Positions 1 to 9,017 of a stretch of DNA of 64,000 bases are shown here, piece after piece; within the stretch, counting starts at the first letter, position 1, and each line of letters begins with the position of its first letter. A program made the translations under genes and the position numbers. This DNA is from Conexibacter sp. (GTDB lineage: Bacteria > Actinomycetota > Thermoleophilia > Solirubrobacterales > 70-9). The notes beneath the pieces were generated by a model that made no database searches, had not been told where the DNA came from, and saw only the letters and a program-made list of their open reading frames with translations. The stretch lies in contig JADFCZ010000014.1 of the NCBI GenBank assembly GCA_018263295.1, positions 1-64,000 of the forward strand, read 5' to 3'.

Positions 1-552
1 CGTCACCCCGCGTGGCTGATCGACGGTCGCATTGGTGATCGTCAGGTCGCCGCCGACCCCTCCGCCCGCCCCGTCGAGATCGGCGTAGGAGATGCTGTTG
101 CCGGCGTGGTTGGGCCAGTAGAGGCGGCCTGCGGGCCCGACCGTCGGGTCGATCGCGAGCCCGTGGGGGCCGGAGATCGTCGCCCCCTCGATGTCGAGAT
201 CGCCGCCGCCTGAGCCGTCGAGGTGGGCGTAGGAGATGGTGTCTCCGGTGTCGCCCTCCCAGTTGGCCCAGTAGATGAGCCCGCGGGCGGAGTCGATCGC
301 TGCCCCGTGCGGCCCCTTGAGGGTCGCGCCTTCGGTGTTCACGGTTCCGCCGCCCCCGTCGCCGTTCAGGTTCGCGTACGCGATCGAGGGCGTCGGGCCG
401 AAGTTGGACCAGTAGACCCGGTCGGCGGCCCGGGCGCCGGGCGCGGCGAACAGCGATCCGAGCAGCAACAGCCCGAAACCCAGCGCCGAGATCCGGAGCC
501 GAGCTGACCCGGCCGGGGTACGCAGAGAAGGCAACTTGAATTCGAAATGCAT
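1..552 (-). CDS. Secreted YWTD/NHL-like beta-propeller repeat protein (C-terminus runs off the window)
   Basis: Reverse-strand reading from ATG at 552 gives MHFEFKLPSLRTPAGSARLRISALGFGLLLLGSLFAAPGARAADRVYWSNFGPTPSIAYANLNGDGGGG... with repeats VYWSNF.., IYWANWEGD.., LYWPNHAGN... Signal peptide-like N-terminus. Absent from the ORF track because it is open at the window edge. Confidence 0.8.
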   Translation of the reverse strand, partial: MHFEFKLPSLRTPAGSARLRISALGFGLLLLGSLFAAPGARAADRVYWSNFGPTPSIAYANLNGDGGGGTVNTEGATLKGPHGAAIDSARGLIYWANWEGDTGDTISYAHLDGSGGGDLDIEGATISGPHGLAIDPTVGPAGRLYWPNHAGNSISYADLDGAGGGVGGDLTITNATVDQPRGVT

Positions 553-726
553 CAGACCCGCTTCACCATCCGTGGCTCATGCGGCCCGATACTCGACGCC
601 GCCCGTCCTTCGTCAATTCTAGCTTCGCCGTCAACCCTCGCGGCCGGTGGATTTGGCCCGTCTCATCGCCCGCCGTGCGAAATGGCGGCTCGCAGTCGAG
701 CGGCCCGGGGGCTGCGAGGCGCGGAG

Positions 727-2490
727 CTAAATGCGGACCCGGCGCGATTTCTCCTGAAGCTTGCGGCTCGCCTCCAGCGAGTCCCACCCCGGAAGCTCGG
801 CCGGCACCCTCGAGGGATCGCCGAAAACGGCGCCGGCCGCGAGCTCGGCCCGCAGGTTGCGATCGAGGGCGATCGCCGCGCACTCGAAGCCGCCGGACAT
901 CGCGGCGACGATGCCGTGGCCGGAGCGGCTCGACACGCCGCCGAGGATCAGGCCCTCGATCTCGGTCCGGTGGCTCGGCCGCAGCGGCCCGAACTGGTCG
1001 GCTGCCAGCTCGATCCCGTAACAGGAGCCGCCGGACGAGCGCGTGTACCGGGTCTGCGTCATCGGGGTGGCCACCTCCTCCCAGAGGATGTGCTCGCGCA
1101 GCGGCCCGAGCTGCTCCTCGGCGCGCTCGATCAGGCGGGCCGCGAACCTCTCCTTCGCCTCGCGGTAGGAGGGCTGCTTGCTGTACTTGCCGTGACCGTC
1201 CTCGTCCAGCACGCCCCAGGCCTCGGGGTCCGGGGTGGCCCAGGTCATCAGCTCGACCGTCGAGCAGCCCGTGGGGGCGTGGTCGCCGTTTCCGGGGTCC
1301 TTGGCGCTCGCCGAGGAGATGTAGACCGGCGGATCGTCGTCGAGGCGGCCCTCCGCGACGGGCTGGTAGTAGGCCTCCTGGTCGTAGCGGGTGTGGAGCC
1401 AGTAGTTCGTCGCCGGCATCCGCTCGGAGATGTCGAAGTCGAGCCCGAGGTAAACGTTGACCAGCGGCGTCGCCATCCGGTATCCGGCGACCCGTTCGCG
1501 GGTCTCGGGCGAGACGGCGTCGGCGTCGAGCAATTCGAGGAAGAGGTGCTTGATGTCGCCGGTGGCGATCACCCGGGGCGCGGCGATCCGCTCGCCGCCT
1601 TCGAGCTCGACTCCGGTCACGCGGTGCGCCCCGTCGCCGTCGCCGGCGGTCAGGACGCGGCTCACCGCGGCTCGCGTCCGGACCCGCCCGCCGTTGGCGT
1701 GGATCAGCTCGACGAGCCGGCCGACGAGCTCCTGGCCGCCGCCCTTGATGTAGAAGGCGCCGTCCTGCATGTAGTGGTCGATCAGCCCGGCGTGCATGAG
1801 CACCGGCGTCCGCGACGGCGGGGTGGCGTAGTCGCCGGCCTGCGCGGTCAGCACGCCCCGGGCCCGCTCGCTGAGGTAGTGCTCGTCGTAGAGCTCGGTC
1901 AGGGTGCGCATGCCCCAGGCGACCACCGTCGGAGCGAGGCGCATGTACTCCCCGAAGTCGGTGTCGGCGCCCGGCACCCCGACCCGGCGGAGCTCGTCGA
2001 TCGAGCGCCGGAGGACGCCGGTCACGGCCCGGATCGCCTCCTCCTCGTAGGGGAACGTCTCGACGAGCCGGTCGGTGTAGGCGTCCCAGCCCACCGGGAC
2101 CCGGAACTCGAGGTCGGGGAAGACGAGGGTGTCGAAGCCGTCGCGGTCGAGCTCGGCGAATCCGATCCGGTCCTCGAGGCCGAGGCCGCGGAGGAGCCGC
2201 GCCATCTCGCCGGTCCGGACGCCGCCGATGTAGTGGAAGCCGACGTCGAACCACCACTCGTTCTTGCGCCGGAAGGTCTGGCTGCAGCCGCCGGCGACGT
2301 CGTGCTGTTCGAGCACGAGCACGCTCACGTCGTTGACGGCGAGGTACGCGGCGGCGGTCAGGCCGGCGAGGCCCGATCCGATCACGACGACTTCCGGCTC
2401 TTCGGGCGGCGGGGGGACCGACTTCGTCCAGCGGGCCGCCGGGGCGGACTCGTCCGCGCCATCTCTATAATCATCAATATGACTAGTCAT
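727..2490 (-). CDS. FAD-dependent NAD(P)-binding oxidoreductase, phytoene desaturase/carotenoid isomerase/retinol saturase-like
   Basis: 587 aa; dinucleotide-binding motif VVVIGSGLAGLTAAAYLAVNDVSVLVLEQHDVAGGCSQTF; GFHYIGGV. Confidence 0.85.
   Translation of the reverse strand: MTSHIDDYRDGADESAPAARWTKSVPPPPEEPEVVVIGSGLAGLTAAAYLAVNDVSVLVLEQHDVAGGCSQTFRRKNEWWFDVGFHYIGGVRTGEMARLLRGLGLEDRIGFAELDRDGFDTLVFPDLEFRVPVGWDAYTDRLVETFPYEEEAIRAVTGVLRRSIDELRRVGVPGADTDFGEYMRLAPTVVAWGMRTLTELYDEHYLSERARGVLTAQAGDYATPPSRTPVLMHAGLIDHYMQDGAFYIKGGGQELVGRLVELIHANGGRVRTRAAVSRVLTAGDGDGAHRVTGVELEGGERIAAPRVIATGDIKHLFLELLDADAVSPETRERVAGYRMATPLVNVYLGLDFDISERMPATNYWLHTRYDQEAYYQPVAEGRLDDDPPVYISSASAKDPGNGDHAPTGCSTVELMTWATPDPEAWGVLDEDGHGKYSKQPSYREAKERFAARLIERAEEQLGPLREHILWEEVATPMTQTRYTRSSGGSCYGIELAADQFGPLRPSHRTEIEGLILGGVSSRSGHGIVAAMSGGFECAAIALDRNLRAELAAGAVFGDPSRVPAELPGWDSLEASRKLQEKSRRVRI
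2479..2490. promoter_or_regulatory. Candidate PadR operator: perfect 12-bp palindrome ATGACTAGTCAT overlapping the oxidoreductase start codon
   Basis: Perfect dyad in the AT-rich divergent region between the oxidoreductase and padR; TTGACTATAT follows immediately. Confidence 0.4.
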
Positions 2491-2537
2491 AAAATTGACT
2501 ATATACGAGATGCGGGAGATGCGCAGGGGGCGGCCGC

Positions 2538-3089
2538 GTGGCGCTGAGGCACGCCGTGATGGTGGCTCTGGCGGGCGGGGAGTCGACGGGATACGAGCTC
2601 TCGAAGCGCTTCGACCACTCGGTCGCCAACTTCTGGCCCGCCTCGAGGCAGCAGATCTACCGCGAGCTCGACCGCCTCGAGGAGGACGGCCTCGCCACCG
2701 CCCGCCGGGTCCGCCAGCAGAAGCGCCCAGACAAGCGGGTGTTCAGCCTGACCGCCGCCGGGCGCGAGGCGATCGACGAGTTCATCCGGTCGGAGACGGC
2801 ACCGACCGTGGTCCGGGACGACCTCCTGGTCAAGGTCGCGGGCCTCGACGGGGAGAATCGCGCCGAGGTCGCCGCCGCGGTCCGCGGCCGGCTCGCACAT
2901 CACCAGGGGAAGCTGGACGCCTACGTCGAGCTCCGCGACGTCTCGCTGAGCGGGACGAGCGAGGAGGAGTTCCTCGCCGGCGGCCCCGGGCAGCCCGGGT
3001 TCGGCCCGTACCTGACCCTGCTGCGGGGGATCGCGTTCGAGCGCGAGTCGGTTCGCTGGGCACGCGAGGTGCTCCGCCTGCTCGGGTGA
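2538..3089 (+). CDS. PadR family transcriptional regulator
   Basis: MALRHAVMVALAGGESTGYELSKRFDHSVANFWPASRQQIYRELDRLEEDGLA... typical PadR winged helix. Confidence 0.92.
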   Translation: MALRHAVMVALAGGESTGYELSKRFDHSVANFWPASRQQIYRELDRLEEDGLATARRVRQQKRPDKRVFSLTAAGREAIDEFIRSETAPTVVRDDLLVKVAGLDGENRAEVAAAVRGRLAHHQGKLDAYVELRDVSLSGTSEEEFLAGGPGQPGFGPYLTLLRGIAFERESVRWAREVLRLLG

Positions 3090-3127
3090 GCGGCCCGCCG
3101 GCTCGCGGCCGCCGCAAGAACGACGAC

Positions 3128-3147
3128 GGCCCGCCGTCGGGCGGGCC
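3128..3147. terminator. GC hairpin terminator candidate between padR and tRNA-Leu (bidirectional)
   Basis: GGCCCGCC-GTCG-GGCGGGCC, perfect 8-bp stem with tetraloop. Confidence 0.5.
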
Positions 3148-3160
3148 GCAGGTCGTCGAA

Positions 3161-3247
<87 letters not shown>

Positions 3248-3325
3248 GAGGGGCGGCCATTGTAAGCGCCGCGACCCGTCGGAGTCGCGTCGCGATTGAT
3301 TCCATCCGCGACCCCGTCTACTCTG

Positions 3326-3339
3326 CGAACATGTGTTCC
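3326..3339. promoter_or_regulatory. LexA SOS box (autoregulatory)
   Basis: CGAACATGTGTTCC about 70 bp upstream of lexA; matches the actinobacterial/Gram-positive CGAACNNNNGTTC box. Confidence 0.85.
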
Positions 3340-3410
3340 CTGGCCGGGCCGCCAACGGCGTCCCCGGGCCGTAACCCGAAAGCCACGTCGTCCAGGAGGG
3401 CGAAGCCGAA

Positions 3411-4016
3411 ATGGATCTGAACCTGACCAAGCGCCAGAGCGAGATCTTCGACTTCATCAAGGGCCATCTCGACAAGACCGGCTACCCGCCGACCGTCCGC
3501 GAGATCGGCAGCGCCCTCGGGCTGCACTCGCCGTCGACCGTCCACGCGCACCTCGCGAAGCTCGAGAGTTCGGGAGTGCTCCGTCGCGACCCGTCGAAGC
3601 CGCGCGCGATCGAGATCCTCGTCGAGCGGACGAAGCGCGTCATGCGTCCCTCGATCCCGCTCGTCGGACAAGTCGCGGCCGGTGCACCGATCCTCGCCGA
3701 GGAGAACATCGAGGACCAGCTCGAGATCCCGGCCGTGATCGGAGCCGACGACGGCGACTACGCGCTCAAGGTCAGGGGCGACTCGATGCAGGACGCCGGC
3801 ATCCTCGGGGGCGACTATGTCGTCGTCCACCCCGCCGACGACGCCGACAACGGCGAGATCGTCGTCGCGATGATCGAGGACGAGGCGACCGTGAAGCGGT
3901 TCTTCCGCGAGGGTGAAGCCGTTCGCCTGCAGCCCGAGAACGACGCCTACGAGCCGATCGTCTCCCGCGAGGCGCAGGTCCTCGGCAAGGTGATCGGCGT
4001 CTTCCGGAAGGTCTGA
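3411..4016 (+). CDS. lexA: LexA repressor, S24 autoprotease
   Basis: MDLNLTKRQSEIFDFIKGHLDKTGYPPTVREIGSALGLHSPSTVHAHL...; GDSMQDAGI catalytic region; SOS box upstream. Confidence 0.97.
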   Translation: MDLNLTKRQSEIFDFIKGHLDKTGYPPTVREIGSALGLHSPSTVHAHLAKLESSGVLRRDPSKPRAIEILVERTKRVMRPSIPLVGQVAAGAPILAEENIEDQLEIPAVIGADDGDYALKVRGDSMQDAGILGGDYVVVHPADDADNGEIVVAMIEDEATVKRFFREGEAVRLQPENDAYEPIVSREAQVLGKVIGVFRKV

Positions 4017-4017
4017 C

Positions 4018-4233
4018 CTGGCGGCGGCGCAGACATCCGGCCGCCGCTCCGCGCGCCGCACCGCGCGCCGGGGCGGACGCCCGTCCGGCTCCGGGTCGGC
4101 CCGCTCGCTCGAGGACGTCGTCGTCGGCGCGATCGGCGACCTCCGCAGTGCGGGCGTCGCCGGCTGCCCGGTCTGCGGCGAGCGGTCGCTGCACGCCGAC
4201 GGCTGCGTCGCCTGCGGCTCCGAGCTGAGCTGA
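4018..4233 (+). CDS. Small zinc-ribbon protein (about 71 aa), possible non-canonical CTG start coupled to lexA
   Basis: Frame open 3994-4233: ...LAAAQTSGRRSARRTARRGGRPSGSGSARSLEDVVVGAIGDLRSAGVAGCPVCGERSLHADGCVACGSELS*; CPVCG...CVACG four-Cys zinc ribbon; GGAAGG 8 nt before CTG; no ATG/GTG/TTG in the open frame. Confidence 0.5.
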   Translation: MAAAQTSGRRSARRTARRGGRPSGSGSARSLEDVVVGAIGDLRSAGVAGCPVCGERSLHADGCVACGSELS

Positions 4234-4290
4234 CGCCCACCACGCCCGCGATCGCACCTCGGACGGCGGGCGCTGCCGTAATATCGCCGC

Positions 4291-4645
4291 GCGGGTCAAC
4301 GCGATCGCGGGGGAGGTATCCCTCGAGGAAAGTCCGGACACCAAAGGGCAAGGCGGTGGGTAACGCCCACCCGGGGAAACCCGCGGGAAAGTGCCACAGA
4401 AACACACGGCCGATGGCGCCCTCGGGCGCACAGGCAAAGGTGAAATGGTGCGGTAAGAGCGCACCGGCGCCGCGGTGACGCGGCGGCCGGGCAAACCCCG
4501 CCCGGTGCAAGGCCAAGCAGGACCGACGACCCGGCCCGGCGAGGTCCAGGTAGGCCGCAGGTCCGCGGAAAACGCGGGCCCTTCGGGGCTCAGGCCCCGT
4601 CGAGATGGATGGTCGCGCCAGACAGGATCCGGCTTAGCGACCCGC
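4291..4645 (+). ncRNA. rnpB: RNase P RNA, bacterial type A
   Basis: GAGGAAAGTCCGGACACCAAAGGGCAAGGCGGTGGGTAACGCCCACCCGG, ...ACAGAAAC..., ...GGTAAGAGCGCACCGG..., GAGATGGATGGTCGC, with terminal P1 GCGGGTC/GACCCGC. Confidence 0.96.
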
Positions 4646-4649
4646 TAAA

Positions 4650-4678
4650 GAGAGGGCCCCGGTTTCCGGGGCCCTCTC
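4650..4678 (+). terminator. Intrinsic-type hairpin after rnpB
   Basis: GAGAGGGCCCCGG-TTT-CCGGGGCCCTCTC, perfect 13-bp stem. Confidence 0.85.
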
Positions 4679-4857
4679 CATGTCTACGGTCGCTTGGTTG
4701 GCGGCGGGGGCCGGGCCGGGCGTGGGTCAGCCGGGGGGCACTGATCGGCACTGATCGGGATTCAGGTTGCTCTCCAACCCCGATCCCGATCGATAGCCCG
4801 TCGGCGACCCTCTCTCGGCAAGCACGACGCCGGCCGAGCCCGGGGTGCCCGAAACCG

Positions 4858-5424
4858 TCAGGCGGCCGACGGCAGAGCCGAGCTGTCGATCTGATCCTGG
4901 GGGAGGCCGGCGGCGTTGGCCACCAGGCTCTGGAACTCATTCAGCGCGACCTCGCCGAGCGCCTCGAGGAGCTGCTCGTCGGTCCAGTCCGCCTCACGCG
5001 CCTCCTCGAGGAGGAAGTGGGGCGGGTGACCCTCCGAGTCCAGCGCTCCCTCGACGAAGGCGAGCAGCGCGGCCTCCTTCGGGTCGTTGGAGGCGAATCC
5101 ACGGGCGAGCGAGATCTCGTCCAGGCCGATGCCGCTGAGGCGGGCCGAGCGGGCGTGCTGGGCGACGCTGTAGCCGTCGCCGCGGCGCTCGGCCACGGCG
5201 AGGCCGATCCGGATCGCGGTCTCGGGCGGCAGGTCCCCGGAGTGGAGCTCCGAGCGCATTCGCGCGAACGCGCGCAGGGTCGCCGGCGAGCCGGCGAGGA
5301 CGCCGACCAGCTTCGAGACTGCGCCACCCGAGGTGGTGATGCTCTTGAGGAGCCGCTCGCTGCCGGCGGGCGCCGTCAGCTCGTCGTGGATATCGAAGCG
5401 GGCGTAATCAGTTTTCACGGTCAT
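4858..5424 (-). CDS. Carboxymuconolactone decarboxylase / AhpD-like family protein
   Basis: MTVKTDYARFDIHDELTAPAGSERLLKSITTSGGAVSKLVGVLAGSPATLRAFARMRSEL...GYSVAQHARSARLSGI...; CMD fold pattern without the usual CXXC. Confidence 0.75.
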   Translation of the reverse strand: MTVKTDYARFDIHDELTAPAGSERLLKSITTSGGAVSKLVGVLAGSPATLRAFARMRSELHSGDLPPETAIRIGLAVAERRGDGYSVAQHARSARLSGIGLDEISLARGFASNDPKEAALLAFVEGALDSEGHPPHFLLEEAREADWTDEQLLEALGEVALNEFQSLVANAAGLPQDQIDSSALPSAA

Positions 5425-5493
5425 GGCGGAACTCCGGGTGCGAATTGGTCTCGACGCTTACCGGCCGTTGATCGAGCCTTTACTTTACTTTTA

Positions 5494-5524
5494 GCCGGTT
5501 ACTTACGTTGGGTAAGTTATACCG
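5494..5524. promoter_or_regulatory. Imperfect palindromic operator candidate upstream of the CMD/AhpD-like gene
   Basis: CCGGTTACTTACGTTGGGTAAGTTATACCGG: ACTTAC/GTAAGT core flanked by CCGGT...ACCGG. Confidence 0.45.
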
Positions 5525-5674
5525 GCGCCAACGGCCTCTTTCAAGGGTCCTGATGCCCTTTCAAACGTCCGTGAACCGCGGCTGGATCAGTGCCCGCAAA
5601 CCCTCTCTGCGGCCACCTGCGCCGCGGTCGATCATCTAGGGTGCTGCCTTCCCGACCAAGGAGCTTCGAGCCAG

Positions 5675-7039
5675 ATGACCGGCGATCCGTCCCCGAACCC
5701 CCCGCGTACCGCAGAAGACGTGATCGCGGAGGTCGCCGATCGGAACATCCGCTTCATCCGGCTCTGGTTCACCGACGTCCTCGGGCAGCTCAAGAGCTTC
5801 TCGATCAACGCCACCGAGCTCGAGGACGCGTTCGCCGGCGGCAACGGCTTCGACGGCTCCTCGATCACGGGCTTCAACCCGATCGAGGAGTCCGACATGC
5901 TCGCCGTTCCCGACCCGGCGACCTTCACGACACTGCCGTGGAGCCCGGAGGAGCAGCCGACGGCGCGGATGTTCTGCGACATCCAGGTGCCGGGTGGCGA
6001 GCCGTACGAGGGCGACCCGCGATGGATCCTGAGGCGAGCCATCCAGCGTGCCCACGACATGGGCTTCGACGAGTTCAACGTCGGCCCCGAGCTCGAGTAC
6101 TTCTACTTCCGCGACGCCAAGCCCGCCGACGGCGTCCCCGAGGTCCTCGACGAGGGCGGCTACTTCGACCTGACGACGCTCGATGCCGGCTCCGGCGTCC
6201 GCCGCGAAACCGTGCTGGCGCTCGAGCAGATGGGCATCCACGTCGAGTACACCCACCACGAGGTCGGCCCCTCCCAGCACGAGGTCGACATGCGCTACAA
6301 GGACGCGCTCGCGATGGCCGACGACTGCATGACCTACCGGATGACGGTCAAGGAGTACGCGATGAAGAACGGCTGGCATGCGACGTTCATGCCGAAGCCG
6401 CTCAACGGGGAGAACGGCAGCGGGATGCACGTCCACCAGTCGCTGAGCCGCGACGGCTCGAACGCCTTCTACGACGCCGACGACCAGTACTACCTGTCGC
6501 AGACCGCGAAGCAGTTCATCGCCGGGCAGCTCAAGCACGCCCGCGAGATCTCCTCGCTGTTCGCGCAGTGGGTCAACTCCTACAAGCGCCTCGTCCCCGG
6601 CTACGAGGCCCCGGTCTACCTCGCCTGGTCGCGCCGCAACCGCTCGGCGCTGATCCGCGTCCCGCTCTACCACCCCGGCCAGGAGTCGGCGACGCGGGCG
6701 GAGCTCCGCTGCCCCGATCCGGCCTGCAATCCCTACCTCTGCTTCGCGGCGATGCTGCAGGCGGGCCTCGAGGGGATCGAGAAGGGCTACGAGCTGCCCG
6801 AGCCGATGGAGCAGAACCTGTACCACCTCTCGCCGGAGGAGCGGCAGCGGCGGGGGATCGAGCAGCTGCCGGAGAACCTCGGCGAGGCGATCGAGCTGGC
6901 GGCCGAGTCCGAGCTGGTGCTGCGGACGCTCGGCGAGCACACCTTCAACCGCTTCATCGAGATCAAGCGGGCCGAGTGGGACGACTACCGCGTTCGGGTC
7001 ACCCCTTGGGAGATCTCCCAGTTCCTGCCCGTTCTCTGA
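5675..7039 (+). CDS. glnA: Type I glutamine synthetase
   Basis: 454 aa; NGFDGSSITGF, EVGPSQHEVDMRY, NGENGSGMHVHQSL, FIEIKRAEWDDYRVRVTPWEISQFLPVL. Confidence 0.92.
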   Translation: MTGDPSPNPPRTAEDVIAEVADRNIRFIRLWFTDVLGQLKSFSINATELEDAFAGGNGFDGSSITGFNPIEESDMLAVPDPATFTTLPWSPEEQPTARMFCDIQVPGGEPYEGDPRWILRRAIQRAHDMGFDEFNVGPELEYFYFRDAKPADGVPEVLDEGGYFDLTTLDAGSGVRRETVLALEQMGIHVEYTHHEVGPSQHEVDMRYKDALAMADDCMTYRMTVKEYAMKNGWHATFMPKPLNGENGSGMHVHQSLSRDGSNAFYDADDQYYLSQTAKQFIAGQLKHAREISSLFAQWVNSYKRLVPGYEAPVYLAWSRRNRSALIRVPLYHPGQESATRAELRCPDPACNPYLCFAAMLQAGLEGIEKGYELPEPMEQNLYHLSPEERQRRGIEQLPENLGEAIELAAESELVLRTLGEHTFNRFIEIKRAEWDDYRVRVTPWEISQFLPVL

Positions 7040-7559
7040 GGGCGCCGACGATCTCGCCGACCGTCACCTTCGCGTTCAGCGCGGCCGTCATCCCGCGCTC
7101 GGCCAGCGATCCCTGCGGCGGCAGCGCGCCGAGCTGACGGGCGAGGTCGGCGCCGCTGATGAACCCGTGGTTCTCGACGATCAGGCCGTCGCGGATCGTG
7201 AACAGGTCGAATCCCTCGACGTCCACGCGGGCGCCGTTCGGGCTCAGCCCCTCGAACCTGCCGGTGCCGTCGAACGTGCCGGTCACCCGGTAGCGGACCG
7301 CGGCGTTCTCCTTCTGGGCCGTGACCGAGATCACCTCGAGGCGCGCGTCCGGAAAAGCCGCGAAGAGCGTGCCGAACCAGCGCTTGAACCCCTCTGGGAC
7401 GGTGAACTCGGTCATCCCGACGATCCGGTCGGTCCGGCCGGGCTCCCAGAGGGCCGCGGCGGCGTCGAGGTCGTGGGCGTCGAGCGCCGCGAAGTAGGCG
7501 CGGGCGACGGTCGTCGGCCCTCGCCGCTTCGCCTTCTCCCCGTGCTCGCGATCCTCCAT
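6999..7559 (-). CDS. SnoaL-like/NTF2-fold ester cyclase family protein; 3' end overlaps glnA convergently
   Basis: VARAYFAALDAHDLDAAAALWEPGRTDRIVGM...; GLIVENHGFISGADLARQLGALP. Confidence 0.7.
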   Translation of the reverse strand: MEDREHGEKAKRRGPTTVARAYFAALDAHDLDAAAALWEPGRTDRIVGMTEFTVPEGFKRWFGTLFAAFPDARLEVISVTAQKENAAVRYRVTGTFDGTGRFEGLSPNGARVDVEGFDLFTIRDGLIVENHGFISGADLARQLGALPPQGSLAERGMTAALNAKVTVGEIVGALRERAGTGRSPKG

Positions 7560-7682
7560 CGATCTCCAGCATAGGACGCCCTGCAGGACCTCGATCGCCC
7601 GCCCCGAAGGTCCGCCCCGAAGGCGACATCGTCCATCCCGACCCCCGACCTCTCAACCCGTCGCCGGAACCTGCCGACCTGA

Positions 7683-9017
7683 GTGCAAGTGTCAGTTCCC
7701 GTCTACCGCGGCCGATTCGGAGCCTCGCAGGCCGAGCGCCTGCTCTGGCGTGCCGGCTTCGGCCCGGCTCCGGGCGAGGCTGAGAAGCTGAGCCGTAAGG
7801 GGATGCGCCGGGCGGTCCTGTCGCTGACCCGCCCGAAGGGAAAGGCGAAGCTGCACGGCCCGGCGCCGCACGACGAAGACGGCCTGCCGCTGGCGCCGCG
7901 TGACGCCTGGGGTCATGACCTGCTCTGGTGGCTCGATCGGATGGTCCGCTCCAACCAGCCGCTGACCGAGCGGATGGCGCTCGTCTGGCACGACTGGTTC
8001 GCGACGGCGGACGTCGGCCAGGTCGCCCTCAACCTGAAGCAGAACGAGCTCTTCCGCGCGCGCGGCCTCGGCTCCTTCGAGAACCTGCTTCTGGCCGTAA
8101 CCAAGGACCCGGCGATGCTCGTCTGGCTCTCCGGCAACCAGAACGAGGCCGGCGCCCCGAACGAGAACTACGCCCGCGAGCTGATGGAGCTGTTCACGCT
8201 CGGCGCCTCCAACGGCTACACCGAGGACGACGTCCGCGAGCAGGCCCGCGCCCTGACCGGCTGGACCAACGACTGGGACGACGACCTCGGGATGATCAAC
8301 TTCCGCTACGAGCCCGACCGCCACGACGACGGGCGCAAGCGAATCTTCGGCAAGACGGGCAACTTCGACTGGGAGGACTCCTGCCGGCTCTGCCTCGAGC
8401 ACCCGGCGCACGCGGGCTACCTCATCGAGCGGCTCTGGTCCTACTTCGTCCCGGTCCCCGCGCCGAAGCGGACCCTGGCGGCGCTGAAGAAGGGGTACCG
8501 GCGCGACCGCAGCATCCGCCGCGTCGTCGAGGCGATCCTCATGCACCCGTCGCTGTATGAGGGGCCACGGATGGTCAAGCCTCCGATCGTCCAGATCGCC
8601 GGCATGCTGCGGGCCCGGCGCAACGGGATCGCGACCGATTCCTGGACCTGGATCGCCGACCAGGCGGGGCAGCGCCTGTTCCAGCCGCCGAACGTCGCCG
8701 GCTGGGACGAGCAGCGCTGGCTCGACACCGCCAGGATCAGCGGTCGCTGGACTGCCGCGGCGTACAACACGCGCGACGATGAGGAGGACACGGACACCTA
8801 CGACGAGAAGGAGACCGCCTCCGAGGCCGTCCGCAAGGCGCTCCGATTCTGGGGCAACCCGTCGATCTCGGACAAGACGAGGGCGGAGCTGCAGCGGTTC
8901 GCCGGCCGCGTCGAGGCCGCCGCGACCGCCGACTGGCAGCAGGGCACCTACCGTGCGCTGCGCCAGAACGCGCTGCGGATCCTGATCGTGATGAGCCCGG
9001 AGCTTCAGACCTCGTGA
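7683..9017 (+). CDS. DUF1800 family protein
   Basis: RLLWRAGFGPAPGEAE..., NYARELMELFTLGASNGYTEDDVREQARALTGW, FQPPNVAGW; GTG start. Confidence 0.9.
   Translation: MQVSVPVYRGRFGASQAERLLWRAGFGPAPGEAEKLSRKGMRRAVLSLTRPKGKAKLHGPAPHDEDGLPLAPRDAWGHDLLWWLDRMVRSNQPLTERMALVWHDWFATADVGQVALNLKQNELFRARGLGSFENLLLAVTKDPAMLVWLSGNQNEAGAPNENYARELMELFTLGASNGYTEDDVREQARALTGWTNDWDDDLGMINFRYEPDRHDDGRKRIFGKTGNFDWEDSCRLCLEHPAHAGYLIERLWSYFVPVPAPKRTLAALKKGYRRDRSIRRVVEAILMHPSLYEGPRMVKPPIVQIAGMLRARRNGIATDSWTWIADQAGQRLFQPPNVAGWDEQRWLDTARISGRWTAAAYNTRDDEEDTDTYDEKETASEAVRKALRFWGNPSISDKTRAELQRFAGRVEAAATADWQQGTYRALRQNALRILIVMSPELQTS

Noticed and set aside
547-2547. 666-aa plus-strand ORF
   Set aside because: Antisense to the FAD oxidoreductase; no recognisable motif.
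3772-4516. Minus-strand ORFs of 240 and 189 aa
   Set aside because: They overlap lexA, the zinc-ribbon ORF and rnpB on the opposite strand; no motif.
4733-4759. Short direct repeat GGCACTGATCGG
   Set aside because: Only two copies, no associated gene or dyad; probably incidental.
4609-5553. 314-aa plus-strand ORF
   Set aside because: Starts within the 3' end of rnpB, crosses its terminator and is antisense to the AhpD-like gene.
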